In this document: positions 10,740 to 22,498 of the stretch, in pieces
Layout of the letters: the number at the start of each line of letters is the position of its first letter
How positions within the stretch are numbered: the stretch's first letter is position 1
DNA from: Hydnum rufescens UP504
Lineage: Eukaryota > Basidiomycota > Agaricomycetes > Cantharellales > Hydnaceae
DNA length: 64,000 nt
Reading direction: 5' to 3'
NCBI GenBank assembly: GCA_014904985.1
Contig: MU128923.1
Span: 186,001-250,000, forward strand
The notes under the pieces: generated by a model
Seen by the model: the letters and a program-made list of their open reading frames with translations, nothing else
What the model was told of the DNA's origin: nothing
Databases searched by the model: none
Position numbers and translations under genes: made by a program

Positions 10740-13700
10740 ATGATAGAATTGAAACTCCTCAAACCTTCGACAGAATATCCCTATGGAAGACTGAAACCTA
10801 ATGACCCGGCAGACAAAATCGTGACAACTAACAAAGGCGTGTCTAGGAATGAAGGCATCTTCACTGTCTCAAGTCTTCCGGTGCGTGTCGGTCTTTATGA
10901 CGTATGAAGGAGATTTGAAAGTGCTCGGATTGTAATTGTTAATTATTTAGGACAATCTTACCAGTGATCCCGCGCTTATATTCACACCTCAAAACCCAGT
11001 TAGTAAATACATGGTCCGCCGAAACGAAAGGGACGTGGCCCCTGAAACGGACCAGAAGTTCATTCTCATGAATGGGGATATGATTATCAAGGGCATCACA
11101 ATAACGTACGGCACTGCGGCATCTACTCTCCTATTCGTGCCTTACAACTCTTCCCCGTGGTAGCGTAATCAACGAGCCGCTCTTTGTGTTTGCGATACCT
11201 TCCATCGATAGGGATACAGTCCAGGATCTCTGCGTGCGAGCGAGATCACTTGGGATCCGAGTTTCTCGCACTTGGTCACATATAGCAACACACTACTTGA
11301 TCGACGAATTTCCCCTGGCACCCGCTGGTGGGAACAAGTCTCCTCGGTACCCAATCCCTTGGCTTTGCGGACTTCTGTGTGGCGCACATTTTGTGAGTGT
11401 TGCATGGCTCGATGCACTTGTAAAGAAGGGCGAACTACCAAGGGGCAGCGGTAACCTGGAGGAGACGTACGATCCACCCAAGGAAGATAATTTTGTCCCA
11501 ATTGGATCTAATCCAGAATTATGGGAACCTAAAGACGGGAGGCAGCGTATGTTTCACAACGTCCGATTCATCGTTCTCTACGATGGTGATCAAGTGAGCT
11601 ATTATGCTGATTCCGGTTCCTCTATATATCCCTATACCTGATCACTCCCGCAGCTTGATAAGAATTTCAAGAAATTAATCGATTCCGGCGGCGGTACGAT
11701 ACAGGAATGTTGTATTTCATCTGAAACCGCGTTGGACACATCAGCCAAATGGTCCCAAGTCATCAGGAGAGCGCGTTCGAAGCGCGGTGTCGACGAGAAC
11801 AAAGCTCCACGTTGGTTCTCGTTGGGCTACAGGCCGAGGTCTTACAGGCGCAGGAAGATTGGGAGGGCATCTATGTAGAAGGCGCCAAGGAGTACGTTCG
11901 TCTCTCTTCCCAACTCGCGATTTCTTGGGTTCACATTCATTTAATCGCGTAGGATGGATATGAGGATAGTTTTCGAGGATGATCTTGCCTTGGCGATCTT
12001 GCATGCTGACATGGCGTATGTCAATTGCTCTCTAACCCACGACCTTCCACAGAGACCCGCTGCCCATTCGAAACCTCCTTCTCCAGTCACCGCGCCCCGG
12101 CGAAAATTTGTACGTTCAACCCTCGAAGAGGAATCCTTCGATCCTGCCCAGCCTTCGCATCAATCGTCCTCAAACTCTACTGGCAGCACCAATCAACCTG
12201 CCATGCAAGCCGGTGCACAGAGTGACTCTGTAGGATCCGCTGGTGTCCCTCCCGCTGAGTCACAAAATGAGAGTGAATTCTTTGATACCGCCCCACGTCC
12301 TCTAGTGAGTCCTTTCTTTCTTTTGCTGCTCATGATGGATTGCCAATGCCTTCCTGTTTTGCCTTGATAGCCCCTTCGCAGGCGGCCGAAGGGCGTAAAG
12401 CCCATGAAAGCACTCCTGGGCTTCGACGACGATAGTGTGACTCAAGACTCGCCGAGACCTTCAGAATCGTCATCCACCCCAATTGCTGCGCCCTCAGACT
12501 CAATTACTTCTCCCCCGGTGGAAGCAGAATATGTGCCTCCAATCCAACCTACCCCCAGCCGCCCAAAGAGAAAATTACCCGGTGTTTCATCGCGGCAGGC
12601 ACGTATTGCTGAGTTGCTCGGTTTCGGAGCGGACGGGGACAATGGTGAAGCCGGTTCGTCCCAAGCTGAACCAGCGTATAAAAATTCAAGGCCGATTTCG
12701 AAACTGGTCTGTTTGGTGGCAATGAAACTGGCGAAGGACCCATGGATGCCGAAGCGAGCGACGAGGTTATTGGAGATCTACAGCCGCTACCAATAGCTTC
12801 TCAATCTCAATCGGGGCCTCTGGAATCTGCTTCGGGCTATGGAACCATGGAACAGTCACAATATGACTCTCGAACCCGGCCTTCCAGACCTAAGGCTGGT
12901 TTGAAGCGTAAAATCATGTCTGACATCGATGAGGACGAGACCATGGAGGCAGATCCATCGACCTCGCACACTCGGGCGTCAAAGCGTGTTGCCCACAACA
13001 GTGTCAACGTTATAGAGTCGCGATCGCAGTCACCCCCACGCGACGAAACTCCTCTGCCCACGGCATCAAAAACCGCCCCAGGCGCCACGTTCACATCCAA
13101 AGGGAAATCCAGAGGTGGGGCAGCCGAAACTGGTGTTGATACTGCTCCCCAATTTCTACAGGCTTTGGCGTCTATGAAGAAAGGAAAAAGGAAGGAGGAT
13201 GAGTTCGACCGCGAGTTCAACAATCTCCGGATTACTCTTCCCAAAAGTGGTCCGGGAGCTGATTTGGAGAAAGAGAAAGATCGTAAAGAAGAAATGCAAG
13301 CCTTCGATGCGCTCGAAAAGGATATGAACTTGAGAGGCAACTTCATGGTTGTTATTGAAAGTGATGATATCCTTAGGAAAGATGGAGGTCGGAAGGAATC
13401 TACTCCTGTGGTAGAGAACGGGAAGCCCAACTTTAAGAAGTTTAAGAAGGTAAGGATCTGTTCTTATAGTTTGATATAGCTAACTATTGCCGCTCATAGA
13501 AAGTCCCTCGTCGGACAGGACCCCTCGTTGAAGTATTTCTCGATGAAGCGATGGACTATGGTCAAGGAAATGGTCAGTACAACCCGCCACTGTCAAGGCA
13601 ACCTACCAAATGGAGTAAATGACGACGCTGTCTAGGTTATTGGGCCAAGGAACCATCACCAGACATTCCCATCGAAAGTAACACCATTCATCCAGCACAA

Positions 13701-14261
13701 AGACCCCGAGGCAGAGGGCCCGGCGCGAAATCGGTCCAAAAACCACCCCCTAAGCCCCGGAGAGCCCTGCAAGTCGAAGATTCGGATAGCGATGCAGATG
13801 CGATGCCTCCTCCAAAGCCGATACCCGCAACAGCGAAGGGTAAAGCGAAAGCCGCAGCGACGATGCAGAAGGACTATGAGCCGAACGATTCTGACCTGGA
13901 CTTTTCCGACCAAGAAGCCGCGCCCCGCCGCTCTCAACGGAAGGCTCCTGCCAAGGCTGTAGTCGAGGAGGACTCGGAGGAGGACTTTGGTTCTGCTATG
14001 GCTGCCATCGGGCCTGATGTCAGCGATAGTGACGGGGACCCGAAGGAGAAGTCCACAGGACCCAGCGCGCGAACCACACGTGCGGGGAGCCGGGGAGCTG
14101 GCCGAGTACCAAGTGCGGGGGTGAGTCAATCAACAGTAAAATCCAAGTCGACCGCCAAGTCTTCCGGCGTAACCAAGAAGAGAGTCAGACCAAACAACGA
14201 TTCAGACTCGGATGGTGTTGCTTTCCAGGGCTTTGCTGCTAAGAAGAAGGCTCGCAGATAG
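10740..14261 (+). CDS. NBS1: NBS1/nibrin-like subunit of the MRN complex, with frameshift
   Basis: Regulatory subunit of Mre11-Rad50-Nbs1, which senses DNA double-strand breaks in the nucleus and recruits ATM/Tel1. Visible parts: an FHA domain (KLLKPSTEYPYGRLKPND ... KGVSRNEGIFTV, about 10752-10880, continuing to 11110); a BRCT region (SIDRDTVQDLCVRARSLGI ... HFVSVAWLDALVKKGE, 11200-11440); a second BRCT-like stretch to about 12010 (VFEDDLALAILHADM); and a long Ser/Pro-rich linker. Near 13425-13450 is NFKKFKK, the signature of the Mre11-binding C-terminal domain of nibrin, followed by GPLVEVFLDEAMDYGQGN. The tail is acidic and basic, ending AAKKKARR. The frame changes at a five-A run (12680-12684), where one more A would give AYKKFKADFETGLFGGNET. 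Another shift is likely near 11780-11830. The start at 10740 is the nearest ATG; an upstream exon may be missing. Confidence 0.82.
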
Positions 14262-14412
14262 CATGCTGTTGTTCTATCATACGTGGACATGAAATGACCA
14301 ATAATGACATCCTTCGGCCAGCATGGATTCCATTTTGAAAATGGCCGGGGATGTTTCATACAGGTGCTTGCTGGTCATTATCTCCTCAGGCTGCAGTTTC
14401 CTGGCAGCCTTA

Positions 14413-14490
14413 GGGCCTGTTCGGATACCCCAGAAACATTTCAAAGAAATGTGTTTCTTTGAAATGTTTCTGGGGTATCTGAACAGGCCC
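14413..14490. mobile_element. Tiny PIF/Harbinger (Tourist)-like MITE, near-perfect palindrome with TTA duplication
   Basis: This 78-bp unit is an almost complete inverted repeat: GGGCCTGTTCGGATACCCCA on the left pairs with TGGGGTATCTGAACAGGCCC on the right, and the centre is also palindromic (ATTTCAAAGAAA/TTTCTTTGAAAT). TTA flanks both sides (14410-14412 and 14491-14493). A 3-bp TTA target duplication and a GGGCCTGTT terminus are typical of PIF/Harbinger-derived Tourist elements. It sits about 150 bp past the NBS1 stop codon and just before the CpG-poor island. Confidence 0.75.
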
Positions 14491-16183
14491 TTAAGGTGGG
14501 AAGAGGTGCTGCTGTCTTTCTTTCTGGTCTGTTGCATATACTTGATTATCTCATGAAGGAACAGATTGTGATCACATGAGCCAAGGACACTTAATCCTAA
14601 ATGACAGAAAGGTTAGGGCACACACCTCATTCTTAGAAGTCAGGCACCACTCTGAAAGGCTCAGTAATCAGAGGTGTCCCAGTCCAATGATGAATGTTGT
14701 CTTTTCCCACATTGGAAAAATCATATAGGCCTGATGTGTTAGAGGTCATTCTTAGTGCGAAGAAGAGATTATGTAATCAATGCTGCATATGAAGGTGTAG
14801 CCCCTAAGATGATTGACGAGAGAGTTTGCAGCATGAGGATTATGTAAGGTCATGAAGGATAAGTATGTGAGAGAAGCAGAGCAAGAAGGACTGATATCTC
14901 AGGGAGACTTAATATGAGGATATGAGATGAGTGGTGAGAAGAAGGACAATCATTGACATTGTTAAGGGTCATTCATGGATTGAGGAGGCAATTATATATT
15001 TGGGTCAAGCACCAGGGAGAGCCCCTTAATATAATTGACAAGAGGAGTTGTGAAGTGAGGATTATGTAAGGTCACAGAAGATGAATATGTGAGAGTGAGT
15101 AAGGACTGATTTCCAGGAGACTTAATATGAGAGGAGTGGAATGAGAAGAGTCAATTCACAGACATATATTCTTGATCTTCTAAAGAGGCAAGAATACAAG
15201 AGGTAGCTACTTATATACTAAGGATTGAGATGAAGCTATAAGTATGACTTGTAACATGATGACAATGAGTGGGAATCTCATCACAGATAGCTGTGCTGGG
15301 GGATAACTGAAAAAGGGTGGAGATGACATTTTGTTGAAATCAGGCTAAGTAGACAACTGGGCGACTGGGGGACCAGCAGTGAAGACAAGTAGAGAGTAGA
15401 AGCAAGACAACTGGACAACTGGTGGAGTACACAACTCATAATGATCAAGTGGAATAGACAATTAGAGAATCAGACCAGGAAACAAAGAGACAGTGAAAGA
15501 ACCAGACAAGCTGAGAATGGGACAATGGGATAGCTGGACAAGGTGATGACTGGACAAGCAGAAAAGTAGATAAATAGACAAGCAGACTGGAAGACAACTA
15601 GAAGCAGGGGAGTGAAGAGGTGGACAAGGAGACCAGAAGGGAAGCAGCAAGAGAAACAGTGAGAAAGATAGAGCAGTAGATAAGACAAGGAGATGTGGAG
15701 ACCTATCATTGAAGACAGTGGATAGGCTGCCCATCTGGCCATTATTTCTTGGTACTCCTGGAACTCATTGAAATCTATGTATATAATCTCTACCATCATA
15801 TCCACAATAGTAACCCAATGGTCAATCACAGCTGATCACCCTCAAATTCATGATCATGGATGGAGGGACAATATTACCATGTATTTGTTGAGCATAGGCC
15901 AATAATCTAATCTCTGTATATAGGCTACTCACCCCCTTGATCTTTGAGGACAGTCCTAAATGGTCTCTGACTGTTAGATATTATTAATATGGATGTATTA
16001 TCAATAGTACCCTAATAGCCAATCATGTCTATTTGGCCAGGAATCTCCTCTCAGTGTCCACCCCACCCATGTTTTTGAGGACAGTCATGGACAGTCCTGG
16101 AGTCTTTCTAACTATCATATATGATAATGATGCATATATTATCAATAGTGACCTCATGGCCAATCATGGCCATCAGGAAAATT

Positions 16184-16258
16184 AAAAGCCACTTCAAAGA
16201 CTCTGAAGGCAGGAAGTGCCTAACAGTAAGTCCCTTCTTCAGAGTCTGTGAAGAGCCT
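16184..16258. repeat. Imperfect palindrome
   Basis: CACTTCAAAGACTCTGAAG pairs imperfectly with CTTCAGAGTCTGTGAAG about 35 bases later. It shares TTCAGAG/CTCTGAA words with the longer palindrome at 17548-17650 and may belong to the same small foldback family. Confidence 0.5.
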
Positions 16259-17547
16259 TCTTCCAGCCTTCTTCAGTACTGGAAGTACTGGAAGATGAAG
16301 TATAAGCTGCCATATGTAGCAATATTACATAAGGATTCATGTGTGGGGATGTGACATAAGCTACCATATATGGTACTATTACATAATCATTAAATCTAAT
16401 ACTACATAATCATTTATTTTAAATTTAACATTACACAATCATTTATTTAAACATTACATAATCATTTATTTTAAATATTACATATTACATAAGCTGTGTA
16501 TAGAAAATGTTACCTAAGCTTATAGAGAGAAGCTCCTATATACATAGGCACTGGGCAATATGTATGGGGGGGATTTTGTTGAAACAACCTTGAGGTATAT
16601 ATGTGCCTCTGGAGGTGTGCAAAGTTTGAATCTCTCAGTTGTGGGACATTTGAGTCATTGTTCTCTTCAGCCTATTCTAACTACACCCTCTTCTACAACT
16701 TCAGAGTCTTCAGAGATACATCCCATCTTCAGAGAGTAAAAGATTTTCCTGATGGCCATTCAACCAGAAATCACCTGCCCCACCCCTCTATTTCCTGAGG
16801 ACAGTCCTGAACAGTCCTGGAGTCTTTTCTCACTGTCTACTTGGTGATTTGTTACTGTAGTAGCTGATGTGCTGGGCTAAGCTGGTGCTTTGGTAGGTCT
16901 AGCAGCTGTTATGGTGGCCCAGCAGCTGCTTGATGGGTCTAGCAGATGATATACATGGCCCAGCAGGTGATATGGTGGGCCTAGCTGGTTATATGTAATC
17001 TCTAGCAGGGGATTTGACAGGCTTGAAATGATTTTGCTTCAAAGATTCTGAGGAGCAACAGCAACAGGAGGCACTGGTACCTTTCCTCTGCTGGCAAAAT
17101 GACATTGATGATTTCCACAGCACCAGTAGGGGTTTGAAAATCAGCATCAGAAACATTAATACTTATGAGGATGTTGGGGATCTCATCAGGCAGTGTTAGG
17201 AGATGAGTGAAATGTTTGTTGCATGACTGAGAATATGAGCAGGGTGTATAGCAGCACAATTTTGGCCATTGAAAAATGGCAGATGCCAAGGGAGAAGGAT
17301 AGATACACCCAGAGGTTCAGGGACTGCATTGTATGCAAAGCCATGGAGGAATTGAAGGTGGTCACATGGCTGATTGAGTGGTTCCTCTCCTAGGGCAGTG
17401 ATTAGTGCCCCATGTCAACTGCCCATTTCAAACAGATGCCTTCCAAAATACACTGAACCACTGCAGCACTGCCTTAATACACTGCTCTGAGTGAACCCCA
17501 CCTAAGCCTAGAAGGGACCACAACACAGGGACACTGTGGGAATTACA

Positions 17548-17650
17548 CATCATCAGCAAAACCCAATTTGCTTCAGAGGCTCTGAAGGGCCTGAAGTTGG
17601 ACTTCAGGCCCTTTGAAGCCTCTGAAGCAAATTGGGTGTTGCTGATGATG
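17548..17650. repeat. About 103-bp hairpin palindrome (foldback/MITE-like)
   Basis: CATCATCAGCAAAACCCAAT at 17548 pairs with ATTGGGTGTTGCTGATGATG ending at 17650. The inner part (TTTGCTTCAGAGGCTCTGAA ... ) is also complementary, leaving only a few unpaired bases in the centre near 17598. No target duplication is obvious. Confidence 0.65.
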
Positions 17651-17841
17651 GCTGAATGTGCAATGTGTTGTATGCACTTTGCACTGAAACAGCAGTGGAA
17701 AGTTAAACCAGTCCATGCACTGACATTTAGGGGCAGCTGGGGGCCAGAGTCATGTAGGGTACCTTGATGAGCAGCAGGCATAGGGGGATTTTTAGACAAA
17801 GGCTGAGAGGATGAAGAATATTCTACAGAAGTAAGTGAAAG

Positions 17842-19926
17842 CTATCTGTGATCAAGGAGGTCACAAGGAACTTGAAGGACTCCAGCAACTTGATTAATAT
17901 GTGAATGAGCAGCAAGGGTCTGTGCCAGCTGAAATGCATGGTCACACTTGCAAATGTAGTACGAAGGTCCCTGAGGGGACTGATAAACTACACAATTCTC
18001 TTGATAAAGAATGAGAAACATAGAAGATGGCAGAGAAAATGAAGAACTTACTGCCACAACAAAAGGATGGTACAATAGTATGATATTCTTCATCATGACT
18101 GAGGTGTAACTTTTCAGGATTAATAATAGTGAGGAAGAGTGTGCCACAAAGTGTGTAAACACATGAAGGATGGTCAAGCTTTGAGATGGTCAATGATTTT
18201 GATTGTTTTCCACAATTATCAAGAATACAGGAATGGACAAGTCCAACATCATGGTCTCTTACAGCATTCCAGTCCTGGAGCTTGGTATGGGTATATGCAA
18301 GCTCTGGTCTGGCAGTACAAGGGGCATGAACAATGTGAGTGGCAGCCAAGTTGATGCCCAAGATTCCAAGGACTGAATCAACCATGGCTGAGGTTGCTGT
18401 GGCACTCAAGAGCACAATATGGACCTTGGGAATGATGATATTGCAGAGATATCTGAAGGGTTGAAATGTATTCCAGGCATAGATTAGATGTGCCTTGTCC
18501 ACCACAATTTGTTGAAGTAGATTATGTTCTGCCTGAGCTTTGCACCAGTTGACAAAGTCATCAGTGATGGCTACCTCCAGAAAGACCAGGTGAAGACTGG
18601 CATATATAGGATCATGACTATTCCATTAGTGCCAGGATATGTGGGTGGAGCTGAGATGCAGCTGTATGTTGACTTCCAGGGCTCATAAGGAGAGGATGAC
18701 AACAGTGATCTTGTCAGGATTCATCAACAGAGGGATGAGGTAGGTGTCACTTTTTCCACCTCCAGTAGGAAGAATCCCAAACACATGTGTGTGGGGATCA
18801 TGGCAGCAGTGATGAGATCAGCCTGTTCTGCAGAGCAAAATGTGGCCTGAGGGCCATGCAGAATTCAGAGAGTGAGAAGAGTGGATGGGTGGGGTCAACA
18901 AGCTGGTGTGGAAAGTGTTGTATCCAAGCTGAGGGGCCAAGAGATGGAAGTATAGATGGATTGTTGAAATGCAGGAAGGAGTGTGGACAGGGCATTATAC
19001 ATGCCTTCATTGAAGAATTGAGCAAGATGTTGTTGGGAAGCCTGGAGAGGGCATCAGTGTGCTTCCAAAAGGGTACCAGAAGGGTACCCACCATATTACT
19101 AGTCATGGTGACAACAGATGACAATGAACTGTGTGCAAGCATTGGAAATCAGGGTATTTTGACTCCAAGACCAAGCCAGAGATGAAAGAGATGACAGACT
19201 TCCTCCAATGAGCACTCAGATGTGTTTGACAAGCCAGAGACAATCCCAGAATCATGACTATAATGGGCACCAGTAGAAGCACCATGTCCAAAGCCAGTAT
19301 CTGTAACAACTTCATCAGGTTTGGGGTCAAGTTCATTAATATCAACTCCATGAGGATTTGATGCAGTAGTCATTAATTCCTGCAGCAGAAATTTGAGGAT
19401 GTGGCACCATGCATGAACACCAAGAGAGATATTCAAACAAGAGAGTGTATGTGTACTCCAGTTCTGGCTGAGCTGGCCCTCAGGTATCATGTGGCTTCCC
19501 AAGGTAAATAGGAACTGTTCATACCAAGCCAACACACTACCATAGAGGTGTTGATGAAGATGAAGGATGGCCAGACAAATGAGGGCACCATAGACAAGGA
19601 TACATCAACCAACTGCATGGGCTGGCATTCACACAATTGCATGGGAAGAATATGTCTGGCACTGTGTTTTATTATAATGAAAGATGAGTTGAAGGACACC
19701 ATGTTGTGTGACAACATTTTGGAGGGAGTCATGGACTGTTAGAGAACAAAAGGAACTGTTGTTCTGTTTGGCATGAAGGAGCTCCCACAGTGGCATAGAT
19801 TGCTTGCTGCAGTAACTGTAGCACAATAATCTCAGAGATATTCCATGACACTCTAAGACTCATACCTCTAAAAAATCTGTCATGCATGACAGAAATTCCA
19901 ACACCTTGGGATAATCCCAGAGCCAT
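17842..19926 (-). pseudogene. Decayed RecQ-type helicase, transposon/telomere-linked style
   Basis: On the minus strand, fragments in shifting frames add up to a RecQ-like helicase. GILPTGGGKSDTYLIPLL (about 18735-18790) carries a Walker A motif and is followed by MNPDKITVVI. WCKAQAEHNLLQQIV then leads to VDKAHLIYAW (about 18475-18505), the DEAH box with Glu changed to Lys. LLSATATSAMVDSVLGILGI is motif III. Farther upstream in the gene (19149-19926) are a WYEQFLFTLGSHMIPEGQ block and a PHGVDINELDPKPDEVVTD block, of a kind I associate with repeated RecQ-like genes of Agaricomycetes. The Glu-to-Lys change, in-frame stops and loss of CpG all fit C-to-T decay on either strand. It lacks the helicase C-terminal half and is not expected to be active. 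Confidence 0.68.
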
Positions 19927-20108
19927 TGGGGGCTCATTGAAGACTCATGGACAGCAAATCCACCTTCCTCAATCAAATACTCAAGAAGAGTGTTTTGGTA
20001 TTGAGCATAGCCATTTCATGGTTCTTCAAATAGAGAGTATCCAGGCTGCTGATTTGATACCTGATCAATGAGGCCACATTCAGGTTTGCTGAGATCCATG
20101 TAGGGATG

Positions 20109-21298
20109 CCTAGGTTCGGTTTGGTTCGGTTTTTGCCAATTTGGGCAAACCTAAACCAGACCTGAACCTGAAATCACCATGAGGGCAAAACCTGAACCTG
20201 ACCTGAGGTTTGGTTCCAGAGTGGTTTGGTTTGGGTTTAAACAGGTTTAAACCTGAAACCTGAGATATAGGAGAAGCAAAACATTTTAGTAAGTACTACA
20301 GACTATCTGGACTCTCTGTGTGAGTCTTTGCATTGACCACTCTTTGCATCCCATTTTCCATTCATATCTCATTCACACCCTCCTTCACATCAATTTTCTG
20401 CTTACATATCCAGAGGATGGAACTTAGCTAACTAAATTGTGTCATGTGACCTAGACTGAGTTACAGTAACCTGTGCAAATCTCCAGATTTGATCCCAGAG
20501 CCATGTGCTTTGGAACCTGCACAGATTACCCCATTAGATTCCAGAGTCATGCAACTTTTGACTCTGAAATTACAGTACTGTGTGCAAATTGCTAGGTTTA
20601 CTTCTGGAATTGAATGTATAGAAGGATGATAATGATAATATGTGGAGAAATAAGGGTGAAAGTACATAGACTGGAAGGTACACCCTACCTTTCAGGTTCA
20701 GGTTTAAACCTGGGTTTGAACCAGGTTTTGGATTCAGGGCAAAGGCAAAACCTAAACCAGACCAGAGGAAAATTGAATGAAACCTGACCCCAATGGAACC
20801 AGACCCTGGGTCTGGTTTAGGTTTAAACCCAGGTTCCCAAGGTTTAAACCAGACCAAAGGCATCCATAGATCCATGTGAGCATTGATGAGAGTATTGAAC
20901 CCACCAATCTTTTCTATTGCACAGCAACCAACAAAATAGAGCTATTAATGGAGTCACTTGGAGGGAGTCCATGCTCAATGGTTTTTCTGGGTGCCTCTCC
21001 TTCCAAAGTTGCACCATATGATCCAAATTGTGCAACCCATGGCCACCCTTTTCCCTTTCCTGACAAGTCCTTAAGGCAAGATTAATTTGGCCTTGGTAAT
21101 TGCAGCCCCTAGTCCATATTGAGTGTAGCCTTCAGATTCTATGCTCTTTGTGGTACAATGCCAGTGTTCCTTGGCATGCATGTCTGCTTCCACCACCCAG
21201 CCCAGGCACACCACCTGAAAGATGATTACCTTTATAAATAGCTGCAACATGAGCATGGTTATGGATGCTGTGGTTGAGGTTTAAACCTATGGAACCCA
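20109..21298. repeat. Tandem unit A, about 1.19 kb, rich in GGTTTAAACC words
   Basis: It starts at CCTAGGTTCGGTTTGGTTCG and ends at GGTTTAAACCTATGGAACCC. It is nearly identical to unit B (21303-22498). The visible differences are mainly one- or two-base indels; I noticed only about two substitutions. Internal ends and the middle carry repeated GGTTTAAACC, AACCTGAACCTGA and CAAAACCTAAACCAGACC words in both orientations. No convincing coding frame is present; a 69-codon frame at 20876-21085 is repeated exactly in unit B but shows no domain. Confidence 0.82.
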
Positions 21299-21302
21299 GG
21301 GA

Positions 21303-22498
21303 CCTAGGTTCGTTTTGGTTCGGTTTTTGCCAATTTGGGCAAAACCTAAACCAGACCTGAACCTGAAATCACCCATGAGGGCAAAACCTGAACCTGACCT
21401 GAGGTTTGGTTCCGAGTGGTTTGGTTTGGGTTTAAACCAGGTTTAAACCTGAAACCTGAGATATAGGAGAAGCAAAACATTTTAGTAAGTACTACAGACT
21501 ATCTGGACTCTCTGTGTGAGTCTTTGCATTGACCACTTCCTTTGCATCCCATTTTCCATTCATATCTCATTCACACCCTCCTTCACATCAATTTTCTGCT
21601 TACATATCTCCAGAGGATGGAACTTAGCTAACTAAATTGTGTCATGTGACCCTAGACTGAGTTACAGTAACCTGTGCAAATCTCCAGATTTGATCCCAGA
21701 GCCATGTGCTTTGGAACCTGCACAGATTACCCATTAGATTCCAGAGTCATGCAACTTTTGACTCTGAAATTACAGTACTGTGTGCAAATTGCTAGGTTTA
21801 CTTCTGGAATTGAATGTATAGAAGGATGATAATGATAATATGTGGAGAAATAAGGGTGAAAGTACATAGACTGGAAGGTACACCCTACCTTTCAGGTTCA
21901 GGTTTAAACCTGGGTTTGAACCAGGTTTTGGATTCAGGGCAAAGGCAAAACCTAAACCAGACCAGAGGAAAATTGAATGAAACCTGACCCAATGGAACCA
22001 GACCTGGGTCTGGTTTAGGTTTAAACCCAGGTTCCCAAGGTTTAAACCAGACCAAAGGCATCCATAGATCCATGTGAGCATTGATGAGAGTATTGAACCC
22101 ACCAATCTTTTCTATTGCACAGCAACCAACAAAATAGAGCTATTAATGGAGTCACTTGGAGGGAGTCCATGCTCAATGGTTTTTCTGGGTGCCTCTCCTT
22201 CCAAAGTTGCACCATATGATCCAAATTGTGCAACCCATGGCCACCCTTTTCCCTTTCCTGACAAGTCCTTAAGGCAAGATTAATTTGGCCTTGGTAATTG
22301 CAGCCCCTAGTCCATATTGAGTGTAGCCTTCAGATTCTGTGCTCTTTGTGGTACAATGCCAGTGTTCCTTGGCATGCATGTCTGCTTCCACCACCCAGCC
22401 CAGGCCACACCACCTGAAAGATGATTACCTTTAGTAAATAGCTGCAACATGAGCATGGTTATGGATGCTGTGGTTGAGGTTTAAACCTATGGAACCCA
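21303..22498. repeat. Tandem unit B, about 1.20 kb, direct copy of unit A
   Basis: Head-to-tail with unit A after a 4-bp junction (GGGA). It has the same start, internal GGTTTAAACC clusters and end. Because it matches unit A so closely inside a heavily mutated island, the duplication must be younger than most of the CpG loss, or the array is homogenised. Confidence 0.82.

Larger units (their letters stand above)
14500..17800. repeat. AT-rich, CpG-depleted repeat debris
   Basis: No intact gene is present. A diverged direct repeat (about 14826-14935 and 15058-15135) shares GAGGATTATGTAAGGTCA and GGAGACTTAATATGAG. From 15340 to 15700 the plus strand is almost purely purine with degenerate GACAAG/GACAACTGG words. 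From 16320 to 16500 ATTACATAATCATTTATTTT-like units repeat. CpG is nearly absent throughout. This looks like old transposon sequence altered by methylation-linked C-to-T change. Confidence 0.6.

Noticed and set aside
12837..13430. 197-codon minus-strand frame opposite NBS1
   Set aside because: It is antisense to the Ser/Lys-rich linker of NBS1; only the plus frame carries family motifs.
20876..21085. 69-codon frame identical at 20876-21085 and 22074-22283, as a duplicated gene
   Set aside because: The identity simply follows from the 1.19-kb tandem duplication. The frame has no domain, splice context or codon signal.
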